A stretch of 64,000 nt of DNA from Tsuneonella litorea (GTDB lineage Bacteria > Pseudomonadota > Alphaproteobacteria > Sphingomonadales > Sphingomonadaceae). A model generated the notes under the pieces. That model saw only the letters and a program-made list of their open reading frames with translations. It made no database searches and was not told the DNA's origin. Below, piece after piece: positions 56,936 through 63,994 of the stretch. The number at the start of each line of letters is the position of its first letter. Within the stretch, counting starts at the first letter, position 1. Made by a program: the position numbers and the translations under genes. The DNA is taken from assembly GCF_025154015.1 (NCBI RefSeq), contig NZ_JAOAMV010000004.1, forward strand, positions 186,001 to 250,000, read 5' to 3'.

Positions 56936-58546
56936 TCACATGCCCTGCGTCACAGTGGCGGTGCTGTTCGAGCCCGTCTGATTCACGCTCGACCAGTTGC
57001 CGTTCGACGACTGGGTCACCGTGGCGGTGTTGTTGGTGCCGCTCTGGGTGATGAACGAATCGTTGTCCGCACCCGACTGGGTCAGGTCGGCGCGGTTATC
57101 GAGGCCGCCCTGGTCGATCTCGGATTCGTTGTCGTCACCGGTCTGGAGGACGTTCACGCTGTTGCGCCCGTTGAGCGCCGCCGAGAAGCTCGACGCATTA
57201 CCCGACTGCGCGATGAGCGACTTATTGCCATTCCCCGTCTGGTGAACGCCGCGGGCCAACTGGATGTTGTTGTCGCCGGCATTCGGGGTCTCCGAGCTGG
57301 TGACGTTGGTCAGGTACCCGCTCTGGCTCCACTCCGAGCTGTTGCCCGATCCAGCCTGTTCGACGAACGCGGCGTTCGAGTTGCCCGTCTGGGCAATGCT
57401 CGACGAGTTCGACGCGCCAACCTGCTCGACGAACGCGAAGCCCGAAAGTCCGGTCGAGCTGATCGAAGAACTCAGGTTGTCGCCATCCTGCTGGACAACG
57501 GCGTAGCCGAAGAAGTTGGGCGAGTTCAGCACCGCTTCGCCGAGCTCGGTGCCCGAGTAGCCGAGGAAGCCGCTACCCGAATCCTGGGTCACGCTCGACG
57601 AGTTGCCCGACCCGTTCTGCGTCACGCGGGCGGCGTTGTTGTTCGCCGACTGCGTGATGGTCGAGCTGCTGGTCGAACCCGACTGGTTGACGATCGCGTC
57701 GTTGTTGTCGGCGCTCTGGCTGACCGACGAGGTCAGGTTGTTCCCGCCCTGCGTGACATCAACTATACCGTTGGTGCCCGTCTGGAACACTTGAGATCCG
57801 TTGAGGAAGCCCGCCTGCTCGACATCAGCGATGTTGAAGCTACCCGACTGATCAACATAGGAGTTCTGGGTGCTGCCAGTCTGGTCGACAGTTGCATCGT
57901 TGTCCTCGCCAGCCTGCAGGACGTTACTGATAGAAGTGCGTCCTCCTTGCGTGATGGTTGCGGTGTGCTGGCCGAGGCCGCCCTGGTTCACGATCGAGTC
58001 GTTGCCCCAGGACTGGTCGGTCGCAACTAGCGCCAGGTCACCCTGCGAGACGGTCGCCTTGTTGTTGTCCGACGACTGCGAGATCGACGAATCCTGCGAA
58101 TCGTCGACCTGCGTGACGGTCGCTTCATTGAAGTTCCCGCCCTGCGTCACGGTCGACACGGTGCCGAGCGCGAGGGTGGCGGTGTTCTGCGTGACGGTCG
58201 CCTTGTTGTCGCTTCCGCCCTGCGTCACGGTCGAGGTGTTGATCGGCGGGGCGGCATTGATGAGGTCGGTGCCGTCGTCGCTCTGGGTGACGGTCGCTTC
58301 GTTGCGATCGCCAGTCTGAGCAATGGTCGACTTGCCACCCGCGATCGAGCCGTCCTGGTTGACGGTCGCTTTGTTCAGATCGCCGTCCTGGTCGATGTCG
58401 CTGTTCGAATCCGAACCGCCCTGGCTGACCGTTGCGGTCGCGTTGGTGCCGGTCTGGTCGACCGTCGAAGTGTTGTTCTGCGCCAGTGCCGGCGACGCTG
58501 CGAGCAGCGCGGCGGCCGAGGCGGAAAGAAGGAAAGTGCGCTTCAT
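56936..58546 (-). CDS. giant curlin-repeat protein A (536 residues)
   Basis: First gene of the fibre operon: signal peptide (about 1-21; LLAASPALAQ), then about 40 units. The Ser-led and Ala-led strands alternate regularly (STVDQTG, ATVSQGG, SDIDQDG, ATVNQDG). A region near residues 325-350 breaks the pattern (GFLGYSGTELGEAVLNS) and may form a kink or loop. It ends TATVTQGM. The promoter must lie in the 417 bases upstream. The long repeat count predicts a fibre core far longer per subunit than in E. coli. Confidence 0.93.
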   Translation of the reverse strand: MKRTFLLSASAAALLAASPALAQNNTSTVDQTGTNATATVSQGGSDSNSDIDQDGDLNKATVNQDGSIAGGKSTIAQTGDRNEATVTQSDDGTDLINAAPPINTSTVTQGGSDNKATVTQNTATLALGTVSTVTQGGNFNEATVTQVDDSQDSSISQSSDNNKATVSQGDLALVATDQSWGNDSIVNQGGLGQHTATITQGGRTSISNVLQAGEDNDATVDQTGSTQNSYVDQSGSFNIADVEQAGFLNGSQVFQTGTNGIVDVTQGGNNLTSSVSQSADNNDAIVNQSGSTSSSTITQSANNNAARVTQNGSGNSSSVTQDSGSGFLGYSGTELGEAVLNSPNFFGYAVVQQDGDNLSSSISSTGLSGFAFVEQVGASNSSSIAQTGNSNAAFVEQAGSGNSSEWSQSGYLTNVTSSETPNAGDNNIQLARGVHQTGNGNKSLIAQSGNASSFSAALNGRNSVNVLQTGDDNESEIDQGGLDNRADLTQSGADNDSFITQSGTNNTATVTQSSNGNWSSVNQTGSNSTATVTQGM

Positions 58547-58963
58547 GATAGTGACTCCATCCAAGCATTGAGTGTGAATGCGGCCCGACGTCGCGTGCCG
58601 GGATTGGCGCGCGGCGGGATTGCGGGGGCCGTTTGCCGGCCTCGACCGCGTCCGGATGGAGTCAGGAAACCACGATGCCCGATGGCCGCGCGCTGTCCCC
58701 GAACGGGGCGCAATGCGGAGGCGGCAGTCATCAACATGGTTGTAAAACCCCTTCCGGAATCTCATAACCATGTCCGTCCGCCGCTTCGGCGACGGGCAGA
58801 CAAGGTTGTGTCACAGCAACTCAGTCAAACCGGGCGCGTCGGGGCTGCAACTCCGGCGCGCCTTTTTGGTACCGACGCCGGGAAAACGGCTGCAACCGCT
58901 TCCCCTTCGCCACCGGCAACTTCCCTTGTTCCTGATCCGGGTGCCGGCACGCCCCGGATCAGG
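58547..58963. other. 417-base intergenic region between csgG and the giant curlin operon
   Basis: No gene is supported. It should hold the promoter of the curlin operon on the minus strand; a TTGACT (-35-like) lies at 58828-58823 but no clear -10 box follows, and a GTTG-N8-CAAC partial palindrome at 58805-58820 is a possible operator. Two hairpins, one at 58931-58963 next to the csgG stop, may end or stabilise the csgFG message. Confidence 0.5.
58931..58963 (-). terminator. stem-loop after csgG
   Basis: CCTGATCCGG / CCGGATCAGG, 10-base perfect stem directly beyond the csgG stop on the minus strand. There is no T run, so it may act as a weak terminator or as a barrier to RNA decay between csgFG and the curlin operon. 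Confidence 0.5.
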
Positions 58964-59992
58964 TCAGTTCGTCCGCACCCCCGCAGCCTCTGCCGCGCGC
59001 ATCATCGCCCGCTGGTTCGGCTCCTCGGTGGATGCGGTCCGTTTCTTCGTCCTGAGCGGCGGGGCGGCGCGCATCGCCGCCTCGAACTTCTCGCCGTCGA
59101 TCTTTCCGTCACGCTCGCGCTTGTAAGCGGCGAGCATCGGCAGACCGGCCTCGCGGTCCGCGAAATCCCAGAGCTTGAGGTCGACGCCCTCCATCACGAG
59201 GCCGTAGACCGCCTTTTCGATCGCCTGCTGAAGCGCGACCTGGTCGGGTTCGTTCGTGGTGTAGCCGGCCTCGGCCTGGAGCAGTTCCTTGAACGCGACG
59301 TAGCGGAACGCGTTGGCGCCGATCGACTGGCTGGCGATCGTCTTCGACGCGGTGACCGAGGTCAGCACTTCGCCGGTGCGCACCGATACCGCGCGCAGGT
59401 ACACGGTGACCGTGTCCTGGCGGTATTCGGACCGCCCGCCGATGCCGAGGAAGGCCGCGCCCGCCCCGCCGGTGACGGTGTTGGTGTCGTAGCCGACCAC
59501 GCCGCCCTCGAGCAGCACGCCGGCGAACAGCAGCGCGGGCAGCGCCTGGGGATTGATCCCCTGTTCGCCCAGGTAGCGTTCGCGCATCTCGCGGATGATC
59601 TGCCGCTCGTTGAGGAGGTTTTTCAGGCTTTCGCGCTCGACGATGGTGAACCATTGCCGGTTGCCCGCGTCCTGCAGCGCCTTGACCAGCATCGCCGCGC
59701 CGCCCTGGCTGACCGCCCGGCTCAGCGTCTGGCCGTTCTCCACCGGCTTGAACTGCCCGGTCTGGTCGGCGAAGCCGTAGACCGCGACCGCGACCGGCCG
59801 GGTCGGCGCGGGGATCTCCGCCAGCAGGTGCTGGGTCTGGGTCTTGTCGGGATAGAACGCCTTGCTCCGCGTTTCCGGGAACAGGCTGCGCCCGTCCTCA
59901 CCCACGGTGGCGCAACCGGTCAGCGCGGCCGCGCCCAGCGCAGCGACCAGCAGCCTGGCACGATGACGAAAAATGCTCATCTGCGCGCTCAT
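58964..59992 (-). CDS. csgG: curli secretion channel CsgG
   Basis: A 342-residue lipoprotein (lipobox LTGC, cysteine about residue 26) of the CsgG/HfaB family: AVAVYGFADQTGQF, QGGAAMLVKALQDAG, FTIVERESLKNLLNERQIIRE, YLRAVSVRTGEVLTSVTASKTI. CsgG forms the nonameric outer-membrane pore that exports curlins. It is about 60 residues longer than the E. coli protein at the C-terminus (RKRTAS-like acidic/basic tail). Its ATG overlaps the csgF stop by four bases. The second ATG (59980) is an alternative start. Confidence 0.95.
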   Translation of the reverse strand: MSAQMSIFRHRARLLVAALGAAALTGCATVGEDGRSLFPETRSKAFYPDKTQTQHLLAEIPAPTRPVAVAVYGFADQTGQFKPVENGQTLSRAVSQGGAAMLVKALQDAGNRQWFTIVERESLKNLLNERQIIREMRERYLGEQGINPQALPALLFAGVLLEGGVVGYDTNTVTGGAGAAFLGIGGRSEYRQDTVTVYLRAVSVRTGEVLTSVTASKTIASQSIGANAFRYVAFKELLQAEAGYTTNEPDQVALQQAIEKAVYGLVMEGVDLKLWDFADREAGLPMLAAYKRERDGKIDGEKFEAAMRAAPPLRTKKRTASTEEPNQRAMMRAAEAAGVRTN

Positions 59993-60435
59993 CCACCCAC
60001 GTCGATGAAGGTCGGGATGACGATCTCGGTCACTTCGCCGGTGTCGTCGTCGGTGATCGTCAGCGTCACGCTGTCGAGGCTGCGCACGAACGTGATCGTC
60101 TGGCCGCCGAAGCGGATCGTGCCGCTTTCCTGCGGGTTCTCGCCGAAGATCGCGTTGACGATCTGGGAGGACAATGCGGAGAGCAGGCGCGACTGCAGCT
60201 GGCGCGCGAAGATGTCGGCCTGCGAGCTGTTGGCGGTGCTCCGCGGGTCCTTGTAGTCGTTCTGGGCATTCGCGATGCCGAGCAGGTGCGCGGAATTGAA
60301 CGGGTTGCCCCCGAACGAGGGATCGATCGGCTGGTAGGTGATGTCCTGCGCCGCCACCGGCGCGGAAAAGCCGATTGCCGCGGCGCAGGCACCGGCCATC
60401 AGCCGGCGCACGCAGGTGCGCTCGTTCAAAAGCAT
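59989..60435 (-). CDS. csgF: curli assembly factor CsgF
   Basis: A 148-residue protein with a signal peptide (about 1-30, ending APVAAQ) followed by the invariant CsgF opening DITYQPIDPSFGGNPFNSAHLLGIANAQNDY. The rest has SALSSQIVNAIFG and a beta-rich end. CsgF plugs and tethers the CsgG pore and helps nucleate curlins on the surface. A GGAGGGGG ribosome site precedes the ATG. It is the first gene of the csgF-csgG pair. Confidence 0.95.
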   Translation of the reverse strand: MLLNERTCVRRLMAGACAAAIGFSAPVAAQDITYQPIDPSFGGNPFNSAHLLGIANAQNDYKDPRSTANSSQADIFARQLQSRLLSALSSQIVNAIFGENPQESGTIRFGGQTITFVRSLDSVTLTITDDDTGEVTEIVIPTFIDVGG

Positions 60436-60615
60436 CGAGGTGCCCCCTCCGAATGATGTCGATTGGTTGCAGGCTACCCGATGCGACCCAGCTGCCTGTC
60501 TCGATTAAGCCCTTGTTAAAGGTTTACTAACGATTCGCATCCTCAACCTTGATGAACTGGCGGCGAAAATTTGCCGTTCGTCCCGGCAGTCCCAAAAAAG
60601 GACAGAATCGCCGGT

Positions 60616-61275
60616 TCAGACCATGCAGAAGGTCGACGCGAGCCTGAGCAGTTCACGCTGCGAGCTTACCGCCAGTTTCACGTAGATTCCGCGAATGTGC
60701 GTCCGCACCGTGTTGATCGACACCCCGAGCGATTCGGATATCTCGCGGGGGGAGCGCAGGTCGACGAGCATCTGGGCGATCTGCCGCTCCGCATTGGTCA
60801 GGTCGAACATCGCTGCCAGCCCGGACTTGGTCAGATCGAGCGACTGCGAAACGGCCATCAGCGACAGGAAGATCGCGTCGCGTCGGGTTCCGTCGCTGCG
60901 GCGAAAGGCGCCAATGATCAGGTTGGGATGGCCGCGCGGATCGGTCACGACCAGCCGCGCGAGATCCGCCCCGACCTCCGACAGCCGCTCACGCCAGTGG
61001 TCCTGCCCCAGGTGATCGTCGAACCACAGCGTCTCGCCCCGCCGGCGCACCATCTGGCCCGACGCGAGGACGGTTTCGGCGACGCGGTTGGCCCACAGCA
61101 GCTGCAGGTCCGCGTTCACCACCAGCCGCGGCAGCGAAAGCCGGTAAACCCATTCGACGGCCGAATCGCCGTCGAGTGCGCCGGTTCCCGTCATGTCGTT
61201 GAATGCTGAATCCGCCTTTTCGGCCAGCCGCACGGCGAATTCTCCCCAATTCGATTTCGCGTATTCCTCTGCCAA
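60616..61275 (-). CDS. LuxR-type regulator with PAS-like N-terminus
   Basis: A 219-residue regulator. Residues about 40-140 look like a PAS-type sensor (RLSLPRLVVNADLQLLWANRVAETVL), and residues about 155-215 are a LuxR helix-turn-helix (LTNAERQIAQMLVDLRSPREISESLGVSINTVRTHIRGIYVKL). There is no receiver. It lies 180 bases upstream of csgF and in the same direction, so it is the best local candidate to control the curli genes, in the way CsgD does in enterobacteria, though it is not a CsgD sequence. Either a ligand sensor or a constitutive regulator is possible. Confidence 0.85.
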   Translation of the reverse strand: MAEEYAKSNWGEFAVRLAEKADSAFNDMTGTGALDGDSAVEWVYRLSLPRLVVNADLQLLWANRVAETVLASGQMVRRRGETLWFDDHLGQDHWRERLSEVGADLARLVVTDPRGHPNLIIGAFRRSDGTRRDAIFLSLMAVSQSLDLTKSGLAAMFDLTNAERQIAQMLVDLRSPREISESLGVSINTVRTHIRGIYVKLAVSSQRELLRLASTFCMV

Positions 61276-61511
61276 CTAGTTGCTTCGGCAACCAATGGTG
61301 TCAACCGCGAAACGAACCGTTCCGGTCCGAACGCGAATTGGTGCCCCGTTCATGCGTGTTCGGTCGCACCGACGACCGATATTCATTATTCATTTCTCCG
61401 GCGCGGACCTGTGGCGGAGCTTGCGGCATTCGATCTTCGCCGCTCGGGACAGGCTTCAATCCGTGCTAGCTCCCTGCGGCACGACGCAGCCGCGATTCGA
61501 CGAGAGGCGCA

Positions 61512-62360
61512 TTGAGAACGACCAGCGAGAAGGAAGGCGGCGAACGCCCCGGCAGCGCCTGCCGCGCGCTTGCGGCACGGCCGGTCGAGAAGGTCTGGGG
61601 CCGGGAAACGCTGCCTCCGCCGTTCGCGGCCCTCTCCGGCCGGCGGATCGGCGAGATCTGGTTCGAACCCCCGCCCGAGGCGTCCGACCTGCTGGTCAAG
61701 TACCTGTTCACCGACGAGAAGCTGTCGGTGCAGGTTCATCCCTCGGACCGCGACGCGCCCGCAGGGGCGCGGGGCAAGGACGAGTGCTGGCTGGTGGTGG
61801 CCGCCGAGCCGGGCGCGCGGCTTGCGGTCGGTTTCGCCGGCGCGGTGTCGCCGGAAGAGATGCGCGCCGCCGCCCTCGACGGCTCGATCGAGAACCTGCT
61901 CGCCTGGCACGCGGTTGCTGCGGGCGATTTCTTCTACCTGCCTGCCGGAACGGTCCACGCGATCGGCGCGGGGATTTCGCTCATAGAGGTCCAGCAGAAC
62001 TCGGACCTGACCTATCGCCTCTACGATTACGGACGCCCGCGTGACCTCCATCTCGACCGCGCGATCGCCATCGCCGATGGTGGGCCGCACCCCGCCCGGT
62101 ATCGCCGGCAGGTTCCGCCCACCGGGCACGCGGTGCTGGTCGAAGGCCCGCATTTCCGCCTCGATCGCCTCGACGGACCGGCGGATGCGGAAACCATGGC
62201 CCGGTACGGCGACCGGCCGCTGCTGGTGCTGCCAATCGATTGCCCGGTACCGATCGGCGGGATCGAAGCCCTGCCCGGCGCCTGCGCGGTGGCAGAGGGG
62301 ATCGGCGCGGTGAAGCTGGCGCCAGGCGGGCTCGTCCTGATCGCCCAATCCTGCACCTGA
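61512..62360 (+). CDS. manA: class I mannose-6-phosphate isomerase-like protein
   Basis: A 282-residue cupin-fold enzyme of the short ManA type. Zinc ligands are seen in LSVQVHPSD, in KDECWLVV and in FFYLPAGTVHAIGAG (second histidine), and SLIEVQQNSDLTYRLYDYGRP is the family's late motif. It interconverts mannose-6-phosphate and fructose-6-phosphate. The TTG at 61512 is the only start before the first conserved part. A 236-base gap separates it from the LuxR-type gene. Confidence 0.88.
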   Translation: MRTTSEKEGGERPGSACRALAARPVEKVWGRETLPPPFAALSGRRIGEIWFEPPPEASDLLVKYLFTDEKLSVQVHPSDRDAPAGARGKDECWLVVAAEPGARLAVGFAGAVSPEEMRAAALDGSIENLLAWHAVAAGDFFYLPAGTVHAIGAGISLIEVQQNSDLTYRLYDYGRPRDLHLDRAIAIADGGPHPARYRRQVPPTGHAVLVEGPHFRLDRLDGPADAETMARYGDRPLLVLPIDCPVPIGGIEALPGACAVAEGIGAVKLAPGGLVLIAQSCT

Positions 62361-62415
62361 CCGGGACGGCCATGACCGCCCGCCCGCAGCGCGGACCGTC
62401 GACGATCAGTCAGCG

Positions 62416-62443
62416 AAGAAATGGATGCCCCGCAAGCATCCAT
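62416..62443 (-). terminator. Rho-independent terminator of the accessory small-gene operon
   Basis: An eight-base perfect stem (ATGGATGC / GCATCCAT) with a seven-base loop, followed on the minus strand by a short T-rich run (TTCTTC), 18 bases after the stop of the DUF6961-like gene. Confidence 0.6.
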
Positions 62444-62460
62444 GTTCTATCCGTAAATCG

Positions 62461-62676
62461 CTAGTTTAGAGCATTTGCTCCCACACTCGCTCCCACATCG
62501 TGATTGGAAAGCTGACCAAAACGGGCCGCAACCTCGCGCCAGAGATCAACCCCGCCCTGTTCGCCTTCCAATGCGAGCTTGCCGACCTTCTCCGCAATGA
62601 AGCGTGGGCCATCAGCGCCGTGGTGTTTCTCAACCCACAGGGCCAGTGCCCACGCTTCCTTGTCTCGCTTTACCAC
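62461..62676 (-). CDS. small DUF6961-like protein
   Basis: A 71-residue protein starting at the GTG that overlaps the stop of the upstream gene. It begins VVKRDKEAWALALWVEKHHGADG and continues RFIAEKVGKLALEGEQGG and LWREVAARFGQL. This pattern (an 'ALWxEKHHGADGPxFIAxxVG' helix followed by a 'WxEVAARF' helix) is a family I associate with short accessory genes of sphingomonads (DUF6961-type), function unknown. A second, damaged-looking copy lies 280 bases upstream. Confidence 0.7.
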   Translation of the reverse strand: MVKRDKEAWALALWVEKHHGADGPRFIAEKVGKLALEGEQGGVDLWREVAARFGQLSNHDVGASVGANALN

Positions 62677-63011
62677 GGCACCGAAACGGGCTCCCACCCG
62701 CCTTCGTCATTGTAGACCGTGCCCCAATCATCGGTGAGCCAACAATCGTGCATGTGTTCAGGCTTGGTTTCCGGGTCCCACTCATGCAGGACCACCTCGC
62801 CACCGAAAACGAAGCCGCCCGGTGGCAGTCGCTTATATTCGCAAAGATCAGGCTCGCACACCTCATCCACAAGGTCCCATAGGTCTTCCTCCGTGCAAGT
62901 GAAGATGCCGACCGAAACCTTGTTGTGAATGACGCGGACGAACCAAGGCGCGAGGTCATCCGGGAGGTCGTCGGGGAGGTTTTCGTTCACAGCAGAGGAA
63001 TCTGCGCCCAA
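62670..63011 (-). CDS. hypothetical acidic protein of the accessory region
   Basis: A 113-residue, very acidic protein (for example NLPDDLPDDLAPWFVRV and CTEEDLWDLVDEVCEPD) with several cysteines and aromatic residues and the end stretch DDWGTVYNDEGGWEPV. No motif is recognised. It overlaps the end of the upstream DUF6961-like copy and the start of the next one by a few bases, which suggests a compact mobile gene cassette. Confidence 0.65.
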   Translation of the reverse strand: MGADSSAVNENLPDDLPDDLAPWFVRVIHNKVSVGIFTCTEEDLWDLVDEVCEPDLCEYKRLPPGGFVFGGEVVLHEWDPETKPEHMHDCWLTDDWGTVYNDEGGWEPVSVPW

Positions 63012-63189
63012 ATCGGCAAACGATCAAGCCCGCCGAGGTAGGAACGATAGGAACAATAGCCGCCAGCCAGCCAACCATTACGGCGACGAAGCGTGAACCA
63101 TCCGGGCCGTGATGCCTCTCGATCCACAGCGCCATCGCCCAGGCGTATCTGTCTTTTACAATGCCTGCCGGGGAACCTAGCGGCAGCAC
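62956..63189 (-). pseudogene. damaged DUF6961-like copy
   Basis: The first 40 residues (KDRYAWAMALWIERHHGPDGSRFVAVMVGWLA) are clearly related to the intact DUF6961-like protein downstream, but after MVGWLA the frame runs into unrelated residues (IVPIVPTSAGLIVCRFG). In another frame the DNA reads YRSYLGGLDRLPIWAQIPLL, which looks more like the expected end, so a frameshift in this copy is probable. The start is unclear: GTG at 63189 is the only one visible. Confidence 0.45.
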
Positions 63190-63204
63190 GACGGTTTGGG
63201 CGGT

Positions 63205-63330
63205 GTGGAAACCAGGCTAATCATCGGCTACGCGCTCATCGCCTTTATGGTGATCGCGGCTTTCGTCTTGTTTGGATGGCTTCGGCACAAGCGGAACGTC
63301 CGTCGCGGCCATAGCCGTCGCTTTCGCTAA
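63205..63330 (+). CDS. 41-residue membrane microprotein
   Basis: A GTG-started frame of 41 residues with one hydrophobic helix (LIIGYALIAFMVIAAFVLFGW) and a strongly basic tail (LRHKRNVRRGHSRRFR). The charge layout predicts a single-pass inner-membrane peptide with a cytoplasmic basic end. It is too short for routine gene finding and converges on the next microprotein. Confidence 0.5.
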   Translation: METRLIIGYALIAFMVIAAFVLFGWLRHKRNVRRGHSRRFR

Positions 63331-63440
63331 CCGATCCCCACGAACGCTAAAACGGTCCGCAGCCCATAGTACGCCATCGGCACTCCGATCAGGAACACCA
63401 GGAACGCGGCTTCAAGCTCGATCGGTTGGGGACGGCGCAT
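63327..63440 (-). CDS. 37-residue membrane microprotein
   Basis: An ATG-started frame on the minus strand, MRRPQPIELEAAFLVFLIG followed by VPMAYYGLRTVLAFVGIG, with one or two short hydrophobic stretches. It overlaps the end of the plus-strand microprotein by four bases. Both are supported only by hydrophobic pattern and clean starts and stops. Confidence 0.45.
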   Translation of the reverse strand: MRRPQPIELEAAFLVFLIGVPMAYYGLRTVLAFVGIG

Positions 63441-63476
63441 ATCGCCAGCTAGGCCGATTGGGGGCGTGCAGGAAAG

Positions 63477-63743
63477 TCAGTAGTGAAACCGGCACTGCGC
63501 GATCTCTAGGGCCTGTGCTTTGCCTTCACCAGTGACGCGATAAACAAGGCGGTCCTCCTGCGTAATTCGCCGCGACCACCAACCCTGCAGCGGCCCCTTT
63601 AAGGGTTCCGGCTTTCCGGTTCCCTCAAAGGGGGTGCGCTTACATTCCTTGATTAGTTTGTTGACCCGCTTGAGGGTCTTTTTGTCAGCTTCCTGCCAGT
63701 GCAGGTATTCATCCCAAGCGTTGTCAGACCACGTGAGCTTCAC
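63477..63743 (-). CDS. yoeB: YoeB/Txe family toxin
   Basis: An 88-residue RelE-superfamily mRNA interferase: MKLTWSDNAWDEYLHW, LIKECKRTPFEGTGKPEPLKG, WWSRRITQEDRLVYRVTGE and a terminal CRFHY with the catalytic histidine/tyrosine. This is YoeB-like in every block. YoeB cleaves mRNA at the ribosome. The GTG start overlaps the antitoxin stop by four bases (GTGA). Confidence 0.95.
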   Translation of the reverse strand: MKLTWSDNAWDEYLHWQEADKKTLKRVNKLIKECKRTPFEGTGKPEPLKGPLQGWWSRRITQEDRLVYRVTGEGKAQALEIAQCRFHY

Positions 63744-63994
63744 GCGTCAACGAGGTCATGCTCCGTGCCGTTACCGGCATCGAGCTGCTCGATCGACTCA
63801 CGCAAACGCGTTGCGTTCGGGCGGCTAGACAGAAGGTGCATTGTTTCCTCAATCGCATTCCAATCCTCAAGGGAAAGCATCACGATTGATTCAGCCTTCT
63901 GGCGGGTTACGACAACGTGAGTGCGGTCATTTACGACCTGATCCATCACGCCTTTGAGGTTGGCGCGGGCATCGGAATAAGTGAGTACGTCCAT
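63740..63994 (-). CDS. yefM: Phd/YefM family antitoxin
   Basis: An 84-residue antitoxin: DNA-binding N-terminal part MDVLTYSDARANLKGVMDQVVND, then HVVVTRQKAESIVMLSLEDWNAIEETMHLL, the YefM core, and a flexible acidic C-terminus (SIEQLDAGNGTEHDLVDA) that would wrap the toxin. It is the first gene of a two-gene toxin-antitoxin operon with yoeB. The promoter lies outside the window edge. Confidence 0.93.
   Translation of the reverse strand: MDVLTYSDARANLKGVMDQVVNDRTHVVVTRQKAESIVMLSLEDWNAIEETMHLLSSRPNATRLRESIEQLDAGNGTEHDLVDA

Noticed and set aside
52759-58030. Two long plus-strand frames (751 and 1058 residues) opposite the giant curlins
   Set aside because: They are the mirror of the repeat codons and have no signal, start site or motif; the curlin frames have signal peptides and regular repeats.
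51622-58546. Short DNA repeats that could be taken for a CRISPR array
   Set aside because: Repeats lie in frame inside curlin genes with variable spacing and degenerate copies, and no cas gene is near.
61316-61340. GTTCC on the plus strand (GGAAC on the minus strand) upstream of the LuxR-type gene
   Set aside because: The nearest GTT is only 13 bases away, so the spacing does not fit an EcfG promoter.
62477-62496. Direct repeat GCTCCCAC, considered as an attachment site
   Set aside because: It encodes the C-terminus VGASVGANA of the DUF6961-like protein; no tRNA or integrase is visible to support an att site.
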